Assembly (NCBI RefSeq): GCF_021272185.1
Contig: NZ_JAJSEC010000004.1
Location: 62,001 to 126,000, forward strand
Direction: 5' to 3'
Length of the DNA: 64,000 bases
DNA from: Roseivivax sp. GX 12232
Lineage (GTDB): Bacteria > Pseudomonadota > Alphaproteobacteria > Rhodobacterales > Rhodobacteraceae
In this document: piece after piece, positions 40,297-48,977 of the stretch
Layout: each line of letters opens with the position of its first letter
Position numbering within the stretch: position 1 is the stretch's first letter
Position numbers and translations under genes: made by a program
Notes under the pieces: model-generated
What the model was told of the DNA's origin: nothing
Databases searched by the model: none
Seen by the model: only the letters and a program-made list of their open reading frames with translations

Positions 40297-40937
40297 TCTG
40301 TCTTGTCCTCGAATTGGCAGAGGTCGCGGATCAGGCAGGCCCTGCATTTGGGCTTGCGCGCGACGCAGGTGTATCGGCCGTGCAGGATCAGCCAGTGGTG
40401 CGCGTGCAGCTGGTAGTCGGCGGGCACGTGATCCTCGATGGCGCGTTCGACCGCGGCCACGTCCTTGCCCGGCGCGATGCCGCTGCGGTTGCCGACCCGG
40501 AAGATATGGGTGTCCACCGCCTGGGCGGGGTGGCGCCACCACATGTTCAGCACGACGTTGGCGGTCTTGCGCCCGACGCCCGGCAGGCTTTCCAGCGCCG
40601 CGCGCGAGTTCGGCACGGTGCCGCCGTAGTCCTCGGCGAGGATGCGGCTGAGCTTGATGACGTTCTTGGCCTTGTTGCGGTAAAGCCCGATGGTCTTGAT
40701 GTGCTCGGTCAGCCCCTCTTCGCCGAGGGCGAGCATCTTCTCGGGCGTGTCGGCGACCTGGAACAGCGCGCGGGTCGCCTTGTTCACGCCCGCGTCGGTG
40801 GCCTGGGCCGAGAGCGCCACCGCCACCACCAGGGTATAGGCGTTGACATGCTCGAGCTCGCCCTTCGGTTCGGGCTCCGCGCCGTGGAACCGGGCGAAGA
40901 TCTCGCGGATCGTGTGGTAGTCGAGCTGCCGTGCCAT
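40293..40937 (-). CDS. nth: Endonuclease III
   Basis: 214-aa bifunctional DNA glycosylase/AP lyase that removes oxidised pyrimidines. The helix-hairpin-helix LPGVGRKTANVVL with the catalytic Lys, the catalytic Asp in VDTHIFRVGNR and the 4Fe-4S cluster ligands Cys191/198/201/207 (C-x6-C-x2-C-x5-C) are all intact. Start ATG 40937. Overlaps the kinase gene downstream; polA and an alkyltransferase gene are nearby, giving a small DNA-repair neighbourhood. Confidence 0.96.
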   Translation of the reverse strand: MARQLDYHTIREIFARFHGAEPEPKGELEHVNAYTLVVAVALSAQATDAGVNKATRALFQVADTPEKMLALGEEGLTEHIKTIGLYRNKAKNVIKLSRILAEDYGGTVPNSRAALESLPGVGRKTANVVLNMWWRHPAQAVDTHIFRVGNRSGIAPGKDVAAVERAIEDHVPADYQLHAHHWLILHGRYTCVARKPKCRACLIRDLCQFEDKTE

Positions 40938-41039
40938 CGCGCATGTTCATGCCCGCCCCGCCCGGGATACGCAACAATCGGGTCGCGCGGCGGGCCGCCT
41001 GCGCGGTAAAAAGGGCCCAGAGAGACGAGGATGTGCCCC

Positions 41040-41888
41040 ATGACCGACCAGAGCCCCATGCCCGGCCAAAGCGCCTATCACTTCGAGGTCATGCGCCGCG
41101 CCATAACGCTGGTCGACGAGATGGGCCCGGCGGCGCGGCTCGACGAGCTGGCGCGCGAGATGTCGATGAGCCCGGCGCATTTCCAGCGGGTCTTCTCGGA
41201 ATGGGCGGGCGTCAGCCCGAAGCGCTACCAGCAGTATCTGACGCTGGGCCACGCCAAGGCGCTGCTGCGCGAGCGGTTCACCACACTCGAGACCGCCCAT
41301 GCGGCGGGGCTTTCGGGCAGCGGGCGGCTGCACGACCTGTTCCTGCGCTGGGAGGCGATGAGCCCCGGCGACTACGCGCGGGGCGGCGCGGGCCTCGCCA
41401 TCGACTGGGCCGAGGTCGACAGTCCCTTCGGCCCGGCGCTGGTCATGGCGACCGAGCGCGGCATCTGCGGCATCGCCTTCACCGCCGAGACCGGCCCCGA
41501 GGTTGCCATGGATGACATGCGCGGCCGCTGGCCCGAGGCCGAATACCGCGAAGCGCCTGAAAGGCTCGGCCCCATGGCAGGCGCGGTCTTCGGCGCGGGC
41601 GGCGAGGTGGCGCTGCATCTCATCGGGGCGCCCTTCCAGATCAAGGTCTGGGAGGCCCTGATGCAGGTGCCCTCGGGCCATGTGACCACCTATTCCGAGA
41701 TCGCCGGCGCCATCGGCCACCCCAAGGCGGTGCGCGCGGTGGGCACGGCGGTCGGGCGCAACCCGATCTCGCTGCTCATTCCCTGCCACAGGGCGCTGCG
41801 GAAGTCGGGCGGTTTGGGCGGCTACCACTGGGGGCTGCCGGTCAAGCGCGCGATCCTCGCCTGGGAGGCGGCGCGTTCCGAAGCCTGA
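41040..41888 (+). CDS. Ada-like protein: AraC-type HTH fused to O6-alkylguanine methyltransferase
   Basis: 282 aa. Residues about 1-100 are an AraC-type DNA-binding domain (LDELAREMSMSPAHFQRVFSEW, then a second HTH), and about 110-282 is the methyltransferase with VPSGHVTTYSEIA and the acceptor Cys249 in IPCHRAL. The N-terminal zinc/methylphosphotriester domain of E. coli Ada is missing, so methyl-phosphotriester sensing is not expected; the protein may both repair O6-methylguanine and regulate genes through another cue. Start ATG 41040 is preferred because GAGG lies nine bases upstream; ATG 41031 is the alternative. Divergent from nth. Confidence 0.88.
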   Translation: MTDQSPMPGQSAYHFEVMRRAITLVDEMGPAARLDELAREMSMSPAHFQRVFSEWAGVSPKRYQQYLTLGHAKALLRERFTTLETAHAAGLSGSGRLHDLFLRWEAMSPGDYARGGAGLAIDWAEVDSPFGPALVMATERGICGIAFTAETGPEVAMDDMRGRWPEAEYREAPERLGPMAGAVFGAGGEVALHLIGAPFQIKVWEALMQVPSGHVTTYSEIAGAIGHPKAVRAVGTAVGRNPISLLIPCHRALRKSGGLGGYHWGLPVKRAILAWEAARSEA

Positions 41889-42005
41889 GCCCTTTCGGCG
41901 GCAAATCGCCGAGGATAACCGGAATGTTTTTGGATAACACGGAACCCCGCGCATATCGTCCGGCTTGTTCATGCGTAATTCAACGCGATCACGGACGAGG
42001 AAATA

Positions 42006-42668
42006 ATGATCCGAGCGAAGTCTTCCCTTCTTCTTGCGAGCGCCGGTCTTGTCGCGCTGACCGCCTGCGCGCCGCTCAACGACCCCAACAACCCCAACCG
42101 CCAGGCCCAGACCGGGGCGCTGATCGGCGCGGGCGTGGGCGCGCTGGCCGGTGCCGCCGCCGGCAATGACCCCGAAGAGCGCCGCCGCAACGCCGCCGCC
42201 GGGGCCCTGGTCGGGGCCGCGGGCGGCGCCGTCATCGGCAACCGCCTCGACAAGCAGGAGGCCGCGCTGCGCCAGCAGGTCGGCAACGACAACATCGACA
42301 TCCGCAACACCGGCGAGCGTCTGATCGTGACCCTGCCGCAGGACATCCTGTTTGCCACCGACTCGACCGCGGTCAGCCCCGGCATCCAGGGCGACCTGAT
42401 CGCCGTGGCGCGGAACCTGCAGCAGTATCCCGACACCAACGTGCAGGTGGTCGGCCATACCGACAACACCGGCGATGCGGCCTACAACCAGGACCTCTCG
42501 CAGCGCCGGGCGCAGGCCGTGGCCTCGATCCTGACCTCGAACGGCGTGCCGGGCTTCCGGATCAACACCATCGGTCGCGGCGAGGACCAGCCGGTCGCCT
42601 CGAACCTGACGCCCGAGGGCCGCGCGCAGAACCGCCGCGTGGAAATCGTGATCCTGCCGACGGCCTGA
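42006..42668 (+). CDS. OmpA-family outer membrane lipoprotein (YiaD-like)
   Basis: 220 aa. Lipoprotein signal peptide with lipobox LTAC and modified Cys21, then a glycine-zipper region (TGALIGAGVGALAGAAAG and GALVGAAGGAVIGN) that can insert into or associate with membranes, then a C-terminal OmpA domain (about 105-220) with VVGHTDNTGD and LSQRRAQAVASIL, which binds peptidoglycan. It probably tethers the outer membrane to the cell wall. Start ATG 42006 with GAGGA upstream. A strong terminator follows at 42700-42730. Confidence 0.93.
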   Translation: MIRAKSSLLLASAGLVALTACAPLNDPNNPNRQAQTGALIGAGVGALAGAAAGNDPEERRRNAAAGALVGAAGGAVIGNRLDKQEAALRQQVGNDNIDIRNTGERLIVTLPQDILFATDSTAVSPGIQGDLIAVARNLQQYPDTNVQVVGHTDNTGDAAYNQDLSQRRAQAVASILTSNGVPGFRINTIGRGEDQPVASNLTPEGRAQNRRVEIVILPTA

Positions 42669-42699
42669 GCGCCGCCGCGCCAGGACTGACGCGAATGGG

Positions 42700-42730
42700 A
42701 TGCGCCGCGGCTTGCCGCGGCGCATTTTCG
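42700..42730 (+). terminator. Rho-independent terminator of the OmpA-family gene
   Basis: 12-bp perfect inverted repeat ATGCGCCGCGGC / GCCGCGGCGCAT (42700-42725) followed by TTTCGTT. The loop would open to a few bases in practice. Confidence 0.75.
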
Positions 42731-42781
42731 TTGTAGCTGGGCCCGGGACGGAAAACCGACGACCGAAAGGCCCTCCGACCC

Positions 42782-43333
42782 ATGTCCGACCTCACGCTCC
42801 TGACGATCTCCGGTTCGCTGCGCCGGGCCGCCACCAACCGCAAGCTCGCCGCCGAGGCGGCGCGCCGCTTCGGTCCCGCCGAGGTGCAGGTGGCGGACCT
42901 CGATCTGCCGCTCTACGACGGCGACCTCGAGGAGGGGCAGGGCATTCCCGCCAAGGTGCAGGCGCTGGCCGATGCCATCGCCGCGGCGGATGCGGTGGTG
43001 ATCTCGACCCCGGAATACAACAAGGGCATCTCGGGCGTCCTGAAGAACGCGCTCGACTGGGTGAGCCGCACCGAGGGCAACCCCTGGCGCGACAAGCCGG
43101 TGGCGCTGATGTCCTCGGCGGCGGGGCGCGCCGGCGGCGAGCGCTCGCAGAACATGGCGCGGCTCTGCCTCAACCCCTTCCGGCCCCGGCTCCTGCCCGG
43201 GCCCGAGGTGATGATCGGCAGCACCTCCAAGGCCTGGAACGCGGAAGACCGGCTGGCCGACGAGCGGGCGGGCAAGCTGCTGGACGAGCTGATGGGCGAT
43301 CTGCGCGCCCTGGCCGAGGCCGGGCGCGGCTGA
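42782..43333 (+). CDS. NADPH-dependent FMN reductase family protein
   Basis: 183-aa flavodoxin-like quinone/FMN reductase (ChrR/SsuE/AzoR-related). The phosphate-binding loop ISGSLRRAATNRKLA near the N-terminus and STPEYNKGISGVLKNALDW in the middle are diagnostic. It reduces FMN, quinones or similar electrophiles with NAD(P)H; the physiological substrate is not evident. Start ATG 42782. Stands alone between two terminators and convergent with the sugar transferase gene. Confidence 0.9.
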   Translation: MSDLTLLTISGSLRRAATNRKLAAEAARRFGPAEVQVADLDLPLYDGDLEEGQGIPAKVQALADAIAAADAVVISTPEYNKGISGVLKNALDWVSRTEGNPWRDKPVALMSSAAGRAGGERSQNMARLCLNPFRPRLLPGPEVMIGSTSKAWNAEDRLADERAGKLLDELMGDLRALAEAGRG

Positions 43334-43390
43334 GGCGCCTTTGCGCCTGGGCTTGCGGCGAGGCCGCCTCGCCGGAACGTATTGGTTTTG

Positions 43391-43422
43391 AGAAACAGAC
43401 GGGCCGGGCGCAGACGCCCGGC
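43391..43422 (-). terminator. Probable terminator of the sugar transferase gene
   Basis: 8-bp perfect stem GCCGGGCG/CGCCCGGC (43403-43422, loop of four), seven bases after the minus-strand stop; on that strand it is followed by CCGTCTGTTTCT. Confidence 0.5.
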
Positions 43423-43428
43423 GGCCCC

Positions 43429-44118
43429 TCAGTAGCCGGTCCCGGTGATCACCACCCGCACCGTGCGGACCAGGATGCGCAGGTCGGTCCAGAAGGAGAG
43501 CGCCCGCAGGTAGGCGCTGTCGAAGGCCGCGCGGTCGACGAAGCTCGATTCGTTGCGCACCGAGGTCTGCCAGAAGCCGGTGATGCCGGGGCGCATCGCG
43601 TAATAGGCCGAGCCGGGGTAGAGCCGCGCCTGCTCCACCATCATCGGGCGCGGGCCGACCAGCGACATCTCCCCTTTCAGCACGTTCCAGAGCTGCGGCA
43701 GCTCGTCGATCGAGCTTTTGCGGATCACCCGACCGATGGCGGTGATGCGCGGGTCGCGGCGCAGCTTCTGGCTGCGCTCCCATTCGCGCGCGGCCTCGGG
43801 GTTCTGCGCAAGATAGGCGCTCAGATGGGTCTCGGCGTCGGGCACCATGCTGCGCAACTTCAGCATCCAGAACACCCGGCCCTCGCGGCCGAGGCGCTTC
43901 TGGTAATAGAGCGGCGAATGGCCGTCGCGGGCGATCAGCAGCATCAGCGGCAGCACGATCAGCAGCGCCGGCAGCGCCGCGACCAGCACCAGCGCGATGT
44001 CGAGGCCGCGCTTGAGCAGGTGCCGGTAGAGCCCGCCGTGCCGCGCCGCGCGGCGCGGGGTCAGCCGGTCGCCCTCGAAGTCGGAAATCGGAAACTGGTT
44101 ACGCAGGTGAATCGTCAC
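43429..44118 (-). CDS. Undecaprenyl-phosphate sugar phosphotransferase (ExoY-like)
   Basis: About 229 aa. One N-terminal hydrophobic segment (about 35-58, LDIALVLVAALPALLIVLPLMLL) and the conserved bacterial sugar-transferase domain: KLRSMV, SSIDELPQLWNVLKGEMSLVGPRP and MRPGITGFWQ. It moves hexose-1-phosphate from a UDP-sugar to undecaprenyl phosphate, the first step of repeat-unit exopolysaccharide assembly. The start is uncertain: GTG 44118 (MTIHLRNQFPIS) looks family-like; ATG 44205 would add 29 residues of unlikely composition. A TTGACT-17-TTTAAC promoter lies upstream. Polymerase and flippase genes are not adjacent. Confidence 0.88.
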   Translation of the reverse strand: MTIHLRNQFPISDFEGDRLTPRRAARHGGLYRHLLKRGLDIALVLVAALPALLIVLPLMLLIARDGHSPLYYQKRLGREGRVFWMLKLRSMVPDAETHLSAYLAQNPEAAREWERSQKLRRDPRITAIGRVIRKSSIDELPQLWNVLKGEMSLVGPRPMMVEQARLYPGSAYYAMRPGITGFWQTSVRNESSFVDRAAFDSAYLRALSFWTDLRILVRTVRVVITGTGY

Positions 44119-44282
44119 TGGAAAAAATCCCCGTACTTGCCTCGTGGCGAGGAAGAGCGCAGGCGGGACGGTTACGGCGCGTCCCGCGTCGATTGCGATC
44201 TCCATCGCGTGTCAGGTGAAGCACCGGCCCCCCAGGTGCGGATCGTCAAAGCGGCGACAATGTGGCGACCGCCTGTCCAAAG

Positions 44283-44311
44283 GTTAAAAGATTGGGGCGA
44301 AAATTAGTCAA
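44283..44311 (-). promoter_or_regulatory. Candidate housekeeping promoter of the sugar transferase gene
   Basis: On the minus strand TTGACT (44311-44306), 17-bp spacer, TTTAAC (44288-44283): five of six and four of six consensus bases. Transcript start would be near 44276. Confidence 0.5.
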
Positions 44312-44849
44312 TAATGTCAGAACTGAGGCGGCGGCCCTCGGGTGCCCTTGGGGCAGGGCGTCGCGCATCTTCAGGGTGTGCGTTTGCGGGGCGGGACACG
44401 TCTTGAATGTGAGATGTGACGCCGCGCGACGCGAAGTCCGATCCGTCACGCAGCCCCGATCCGGCGCTCATTGTTTCCTAATTGATCCGAATAACGGGCG
44501 TTCTTCCCGAAAACCCGGCCTGATTGTTCTCGTATGTGGGGTAATCGCCCTGCGGCGAGCGATAGCGCAACCCCGCCGCCCAACCCCGCGCCCCACGCAG
44601 CGGGGCAAGCGCTGCCCCGGTATGCCAGTTGCCGAAACATTCACGAAAATATTTTCTCGTGCCGTGGAAGGATTTGCCCACTCTGCGCCGCGCGGCACCA
44701 ATCCTCGCCTATCGGAGACATTGTTCGCGCAGGCCCTGCCACAATTGATTTGATTCGCCGCGCGCCCGCCGAGGGCTTACATGGCGAGGAGTTGCGCCGG
44801 CCCCCTTGCGGCTCTATCTCCCGCCCGACGCGACGATATCGGAGGGTGC
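44312..44849. other. Gene-free region between sugar transferase and rnd
   Basis: 538 bp, mixed composition with AT-richer patches (about 44460-44530 and 44640-44760). An open plus-strand frame of 163 codons (44262-44753) has no ribosome-binding site and a low-complexity, Arg/Pro/Cys-rich product, so it was not called. The promoter for rnd-lptCAB should lie here, but no confident -35/-10 pair was found. No tRNA-like cloverleaf or repeat seen. Confidence 0.45.
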
Positions 44850-45464
44850 ATGGCCATTCATCTCTACCAGGGCGATCTGCCCGACGGGCTCGACCTCGGC
44901 CGCGAGGTCGCCATCGACTGCGAGACCATGGGACTCAACCCGCATCGCGACCGGCTCTGTGTGGTGCAGCTTTCGGGCGGCGACGGCGACGCGCACCTGG
45001 TGCAGGTCGCCAAGGGCCAGACCCGCGCGCCCAACCTCGAGCGGCTGCTGACCGACCCCGAGGTGCTGAAGCTCTTCCACTTCGGCCGCTTCGACATCGC
45101 CGCAATGCAGCATACCTTCGGGGCGCTCGCCGCGCCGGTCTATTGCACCAAGATCGCCTCGCGGCTGGTGCGCACCTATACCGACCGGCACGGGCTGAAG
45201 GCGCTCCTGCAGGAGCTTCTGGGCATCGACATCTCCAAGCAGCAGCAAAGCTCGGACTGGGGTTCGGAGAGCCTGAGCGCGGCGCAGCAGGAATACGCCG
45301 CCTCGGATGTCCTCTACCTGCACCAGCTGCGCGACAAGCTGAACGAGATGCTCGAACGCGAGGGCCGGAGCGAGATCGCCCAGGCCTGTTTCGACTTCCT
45401 GCCGATGCGCGCGCGGCTCGATCTCGAGGGCTGGCCCGAGACCGACATCTTCGCGCATTCCTGA
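44850..45464 (+). CDS. rnd: Ribonuclease D-like 3'-5' exonuclease
   Basis: 204 aa, consisting only of the DEDD exonuclease domain; the HRDC domains of E. coli RNase D (375 aa) are absent, as is usual for the short alphaproteobacterial form. Exo motifs: AIDCETMGL (Asp, Glu), FHFGRFDIAAM, and YAASDVLYLHQL (Asp with Tyr, DEDDy type). It would trim RNA 3' ends. Start ATG 44850 with GGAGGG upstream. Followed after 5 bp by lptC, so part of the lpt operon in this organism. Confidence 0.9.
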   Translation: MAIHLYQGDLPDGLDLGREVAIDCETMGLNPHRDRLCVVQLSGGDGDAHLVQVAKGQTRAPNLERLLTDPEVLKLFHFGRFDIAAMQHTFGALAAPVYCTKIASRLVRTYTDRHGLKALLQELLGIDISKQQQSSDWGSESLSAAQQEYAASDVLYLHQLRDKLNEMLEREGRSEIAQACFDFLPMRARLDLEGWPETDIFAHS

Positions 45465-45469
45465 CGGCC

Positions 45470-46093
45470 ATGGCGCGCGGGCAGGGCACCTATTCGCAGG
45501 TCGTGGCGGGGCTGAAGGTTCTTCTGCCGCTGATCGCGCTCGGGCTGCTGTCGACGCTCTTCCTGTTTTCGCGAGACACCGACCCGACCCGGAACCTGCC
45601 GGTCTCCACGGCTGAAAGCCTGAAGGACCGCGAGTCGCAATCGGCCAGCGGCGCGGTCTATACCGGCGTCGCCGAGAACGGCGCCGAGGTCACCATGCGC
45701 GCCGCAGCGGCCCGGCCCGACCCGGCGGGACCAAACGGCATCCTGGCCGATATGTTCGACGCCACGCTGGCCTTTCCCGACGGCAGCCGGATCGACCTCT
45801 CGGCGCCCTCGGCCAGCATGGACAACGGCGCGGGCGCGGCGAAATTGACCGGCGGCGTGGTCATCGACAGCTCCGCGGGCTACGTCATGCGCACCGACAG
45901 CCTGACCTCGGCGATGAACCGGGTGGAGATCGAAAGCGGCGGCCGGGTCGAGGCCGACGGCCCCGCCGGACGGCTCACCGCGGGGCGGATGCGGATCACC
46001 CCGGCCGAGAGCCCGGAGGCCGAAGAGGGGGATGTGCAACTGCTTTTCACCGACGGCGTTCGGATGGTATACGAGCCGCAACAACAGGAATGA
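45470..46093 (+). CDS. lptC: LPS export ABC transporter periplasmic protein LptC
   Basis: 207 aa. A single N-terminal membrane anchor (about residues 15-34, LKVLLPLIALGLLSTLFLFS) and a periplasmic beta-jellyroll domain (about 55-200) with the LptC-type GAVYTGVAENGAEV and DMFDATLAFPDGS stretches. It passes lipopolysaccharide from the LptBFG transporter to LptA. Five bases after rnd and ten bases before lptA. The sequence is diverged from the E. coli protein, and the assignment relies partly on the lptA/lptB neighbours. Confidence 0.88.
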   Translation: MARGQGTYSQVVAGLKVLLPLIALGLLSTLFLFSRDTDPTRNLPVSTAESLKDRESQSASGAVYTGVAENGAEVTMRAAAARPDPAGPNGILADMFDATLAFPDGSRIDLSAPSASMDNGAGAAKLTGGVVIDSSAGYVMRTDSLTSAMNRVEIESGGRVEADGPAGRLTAGRMRITPAESPEAEEGDVQLLFTDGVRMVYEPQQQE

Positions 46094-46103
46094 GTGCGAC
46101 CCG

Positions 46104-46625
46104 ATGGTGATGTTCCGAGCCCTGGCCCTCCTGGCCTGCATCCTGCCGCTGCCGGCCCTCGGACAGGGCGCCGAGGTGGCCTTCGGAACCATGCGGCAGG
46201 ACAGCTCCCTGCCCGTCGAGGTCAGCGCCGACCAGCTTTCCGTCGACCAGTCGAGCGGCACCGCCGTCTACACCGGCAACGTGGTGATCGGGCAGGGCGA
46301 CATGCGGCTGGCCGCGCCGCGCGTCCTGGTGGTCTATACCGAGGGCGCCAGCCAGATCGAACGGCTCGAGGCGACCGGCGGGGTGACCCTGGTTTCCGGC
46401 GAAGAGGCCGCCGAGGCCGAGCGCGCCGATTACAACGTCGCCCAGGGTACCGTGGTCATGGTCGGCAACGTGCTTCTGACCCAGGGCGAGAACGCGCTGA
46501 CCTCCGAACGCATGGTGGTCAATCTCGACGACGGCACCGCCCAGATGGACGGCCGCGTGCGCACCGTCTTCCAGCCCGAAGAGGACACCACCGGCGAAGG
46601 TGGCGGCCAGGCGGGGGCGCAATAG
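46104..46625 (+). CDS. lptA: LPS transport periplasmic protein LptA
   Basis: 173 aa. Signal peptide (MVMFRALALLACILPLPALGQG, cleavage near residue 19-21), then an OstA/LptA beta-jellyroll domain with the usual stretches PVEVSADQLSVDQSSGTAVYTGNV and LLTQGENALTSERM. It forms the periplasmic bridge that carries LPS to the outer membrane. Acidic, glycine-rich tail. Start ATG 46104 follows lptC by ten bases. The stop is one base before the lptB start, so translation is coupled. Confidence 0.92.
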   Translation: MVMFRALALLACILPLPALGQGAEVAFGTMRQDSSLPVEVSADQLSVDQSSGTAVYTGNVVIGQGDMRLAAPRVLVVYTEGASQIERLEATGGVTLVSGEEAAEAERADYNVAQGTVVMVGNVLLTQGENALTSERMVVNLDDGTAQMDGRVRTVFQPEEDTTGEGGGQAGAQ

Positions 46626-46626
46626 C

Positions 46627-47385
46627 ATGGCGCGACCCGAGCTGAGCGTCGCGGAGGGGCAGGCGGGCCTCTCGGTCGCGCATCTGCGCAAGAGCTACAA
46701 GAAGCGCGTGGTGATCCGCGACGTCTCGATGTCGCTGAACCGGGGCGAGGTGGTCGCGCTTCTCGGGCCGAACGGCTCGGGCAAGACCACGACCTTCTAC
46801 GCCATCGCCGGGCTTGTGAACCCCGAGGGCGGGCAGGTCACCATCGACGGCCAGGACGCCACCTACCTGCCGATGTATCGCCGCGCACGGATGGGAATCG
46901 GCTATCTGCCGCAGGAGATGTCGATCTTCCGGGGCATGTCGGTCGAGGACAACATCCTGGCCATCCTGGAAATCTCGCTCAAGGATCACTCGCGGCGGCG
47001 CGAGCGGCTCGAGGATCTTCTGGCCGAGTTCTCCATCGAACACCTGCGCCGCGCCCCGGCGCTGGCGCTTTCGGGGGGTGAGCGGCGCCGGGTCGAGATC
47101 GCCCGCTGCCTGGCCGCCGATCCGAAGTATCTGCTGCTCGACGAGCCCTTCGCGGGCGTCGATCCGATCAGCGTCGGCGACATCCGGCACCTGGTCGCGG
47201 ACCTCAAGACCCGCGGCATCGGGGTGCTGATCACCGATCACAACGTGCGCGAAACCCTCGAGATCGTGGACCGCGCCTATATCCTGCACGACGGCCAGGT
47301 GCTGATGTCCGGCTCGCCCGACGAGGTGGTCCGCAACGAGAACGTCCGCAGGGTCTATCTGGGCGATTCCTTCCGCATCGGCTGA
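46627..47385 (+). CDS. lptB: LPS export ABC transporter ATP-binding protein LptB
   Basis: 252 aa ATPase that powers LPS extraction from the inner membrane. Walker A GPNGSGKT, signature LSGGERRRVEIAR, Walker B LLLDEPFAGVDPISV and the H-loop TDHNVRETL are all as in LptB. Start ATG 46627, one base after the lptA stop. lptF and lptG are not in the window. In many proteobacteria rpoN follows lptB; here the next gene is hpf after a 241-bp gap. Confidence 0.96.
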   Translation: MARPELSVAEGQAGLSVAHLRKSYKKRVVIRDVSMSLNRGEVVALLGPNGSGKTTTFYAIAGLVNPEGGQVTIDGQDATYLPMYRRARMGIGYLPQEMSIFRGMSVEDNILAILEISLKDHSRRRERLEDLLAEFSIEHLRRAPALALSGGERRRVEIARCLAADPKYLLLDEPFAGVDPISVGDIRHLVADLKTRGIGVLITDHNVRETLEIVDRAYILHDGQVLMSGSPDEVVRNENVRRVYLGDSFRIG

Positions 47386-47626
47386 GCCCAGCGCGGCCCG
47401 TCCGTCAAGCTCCGGTTTCATTTGACAGAGCGGTCGAAGAAAGCCTCAAATGGGGCCATGACGCCGTGCACCTTCGCCACAACAGACCGAAGGGCCCCTG
47501 TAACAGGGACGGTCGACCACAAGCTGTCGGCACCGCGTCAACGTCCGGCCCGTCCGTCACCCGCGACCTAGCCCCCGGCGCCCTGCCGAGGGGGGACCGA
47601 GCCAATAACCAGAAGGACACGACTCC

Positions 47627-48196
47627 ATGCGCTACCAGATTTCCGGAAAACAGATCGACATCGGTGCCGCCCTGCAAAGCCACGTTCAGACCGAGCTTGG
47701 CGTGACGGTGGAAAAATATGCCGGTCGGCCGACGGATGCTCAGGTGGTGTTTTCGAAGGCGGCGCACGAGTACATCTGCGAGGCGACCGTGCACCTTTCG
47801 ACCGGGCTGACCTGCACGGCCAAGGGCCGCGCCACCGAGATCTACGCCTCCTTCGACGCCGCGACCGAGAAGATGGACAAGCAGTTGCGCCGCTACAAGC
47901 GCCGGCTGAAGGACCACCACAAGGAACGCACGAGCCCGGTTGAACTCATCGGGGCGTCCTCGTATATCCTCGCCGGCAACGAAGACACGGCAGAGGAGAG
48001 CGCGGAGCCCGACTCGCTCCAACCGATCATCGTCGCCGAGATGGAGACCAAGATCCCGTCGCTCTCGGTCGGAGAGGCGGTCATGCAGATGGAACTGGCC
48101 GGGGCGCCCGTGCTGGTGTTTCGGAACGACAAAAAAGATGGTGTTAACGTTGTGTATCGCCGGGATGACGGAAACATCGGCTGGATCGATCCGTAA
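47627..48196 (+). CDS. hpf: Ribosome hibernation-promoting factor, long form
   Basis: 189 aa. The N-terminal RaiA/HPF domain (about 1-105) begins MRYQISGKQIDIGAALQSH and has basic helices for 16S rRNA binding (KQLRRYKRRLKDHHKE). The C-terminal about 55 residues, with SVGEAVMQMELAGAPVLVF and NIGWIDP, form the dimerisation domain of the long form, which pairs ribosomes into 100S particles in stationary phase. Start ATG 47627 with AAGGA upstream. In the 241-bp upstream gap TTGACA (47422-47427) is present but without a good -10. Followed by ptsN after 60 bp. Confidence 0.95.
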   Translation: MRYQISGKQIDIGAALQSHVQTELGVTVEKYAGRPTDAQVVFSKAAHEYICEATVHLSTGLTCTAKGRATEIYASFDAATEKMDKQLRRYKRRLKDHHKERTSPVELIGASSYILAGNEDTAEESAEPDSLQPIIVAEMETKIPSLSVGEAVMQMELAGAPVLVFRNDKKDGVNVVYRRDDGNIGWIDP

Positions 48197-48256
48197 GGCG
48201 ACAGAACCAGGTTCACTCCCAGGGCGGCAGGCCGCCTGAGCAGAAAAGTCAGACAG

Positions 48257-48721
48257 ATGAAATTCGTTGATCTCCTCGTGCCGCAGGCGGTGAAGGTTAT
48301 GGGTGCTTCGTCCAGCAAGAAGCGCGTCATGCACGACCTCGCCGATGTTGTCGAAAGCGCCTATGGCATCGCCGCGCCGCAGGTGGTCGAGGCGCTGATG
48401 GAGCGCGAAAGCCTGGGCTGCACCGGCGTCGGCCATGGCGTCGCGCTGCCGCATGCCCGGCTGCCGGGCATCCACGAGGTCAAGGGTGTCTTCCTGCTGC
48501 TCGAGAAGCCGGTGGATTTCGACGCGGTCGACCGTCAGCCGGTCGACGTGGTTTTCGGGCTCTTCGCGCCCGAGGACGCGGGGGTCGAACACCTCAAGGC
48601 CCTGGCGCTGGTCAGCCGCACGCTGCGCGACGCGGCCTTCTGCGGCAAGCTGCGCGCCAATCCCGACGCCGGCAAGCTTTACACCATCCTGACCGAGGCG
48701 CAGTCGGTGCAGGCGGCCTGA
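48257..48721 (+). CDS. ptsN: PTS IIA-like nitrogen regulatory protein PtsN
   Basis: 154 aa EIIA-Ntr. The phosphorylated histidine is His66 in VALPHARLPG, within the typical GCTGVGHGVALPHA context; the fructose-type EIIA fold is complete. It belongs to a regulatory phosphorelay that links nitrogen and potassium balance to metabolism, not sugar uptake. Downstream of hpf as in many proteobacteria, but no rpoN is in this block. Start ATG 48257. A strong terminator follows. Confidence 0.94.
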   Translation: MKFVDLLVPQAVKVMGASSSKKRVMHDLADVVESAYGIAAPQVVEALMERESLGCTGVGHGVALPHARLPGIHEVKGVFLLLEKPVDFDAVDRQPVDVVFGLFAPEDAGVEHLKALALVSRTLRDAAFCGKLRANPDAGKLYTILTEAQSVQAA

Positions 48722-48742
48722 AAGCCGCAACCTTAGAGACAG

Positions 48743-48784
48743 ATCGCCCCGGCCACGCGAGATGCTGGCCGGGGCGATGCTTTT
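48743..48784 (+). terminator. Rho-independent terminator of hpf-ptsN
   Basis: 13-bp perfect stem ATCGCCCCGGCCA / TGGCCGGGGCGAT (48743-48755 with 48766-48778), ten-base loop, then GCTTTT. The remaining about 190 bp to the next stop codon shows nothing clear. Confidence 0.85.
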
Positions 48785-48977
48785 CTGGGGGGCTGGGGGC
48801 CGGGTGCTGCTCTAGAGGCGGTGTCCGTGTGGGACGTGACGCGGCTTTTGACCGCTGTCGTGCTCGCGACGGCGCTGCTTTTGAGCGGAGTGCCCCGCAG
48901 GCGATGGTGATGCTTCTGATGCGTTGCAGCGCAGGCGGCGACGATGCACTTCTAGGCAGCGCCCCACCGCCCGCGCC

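Noticed and set aside
44262-44753. 163-codon plus-strand frame before rnd
   Set aside because: No ribosome-binding site, no recognisable domain, and it overlaps the candidate sugar transferase promoter.
47422-47450. TTGACA promoter before hpf
   Set aside because: Good -35 hexamer, but the sequence 17 bases on (CTCAAA) is too far from a -10 consensus to call.
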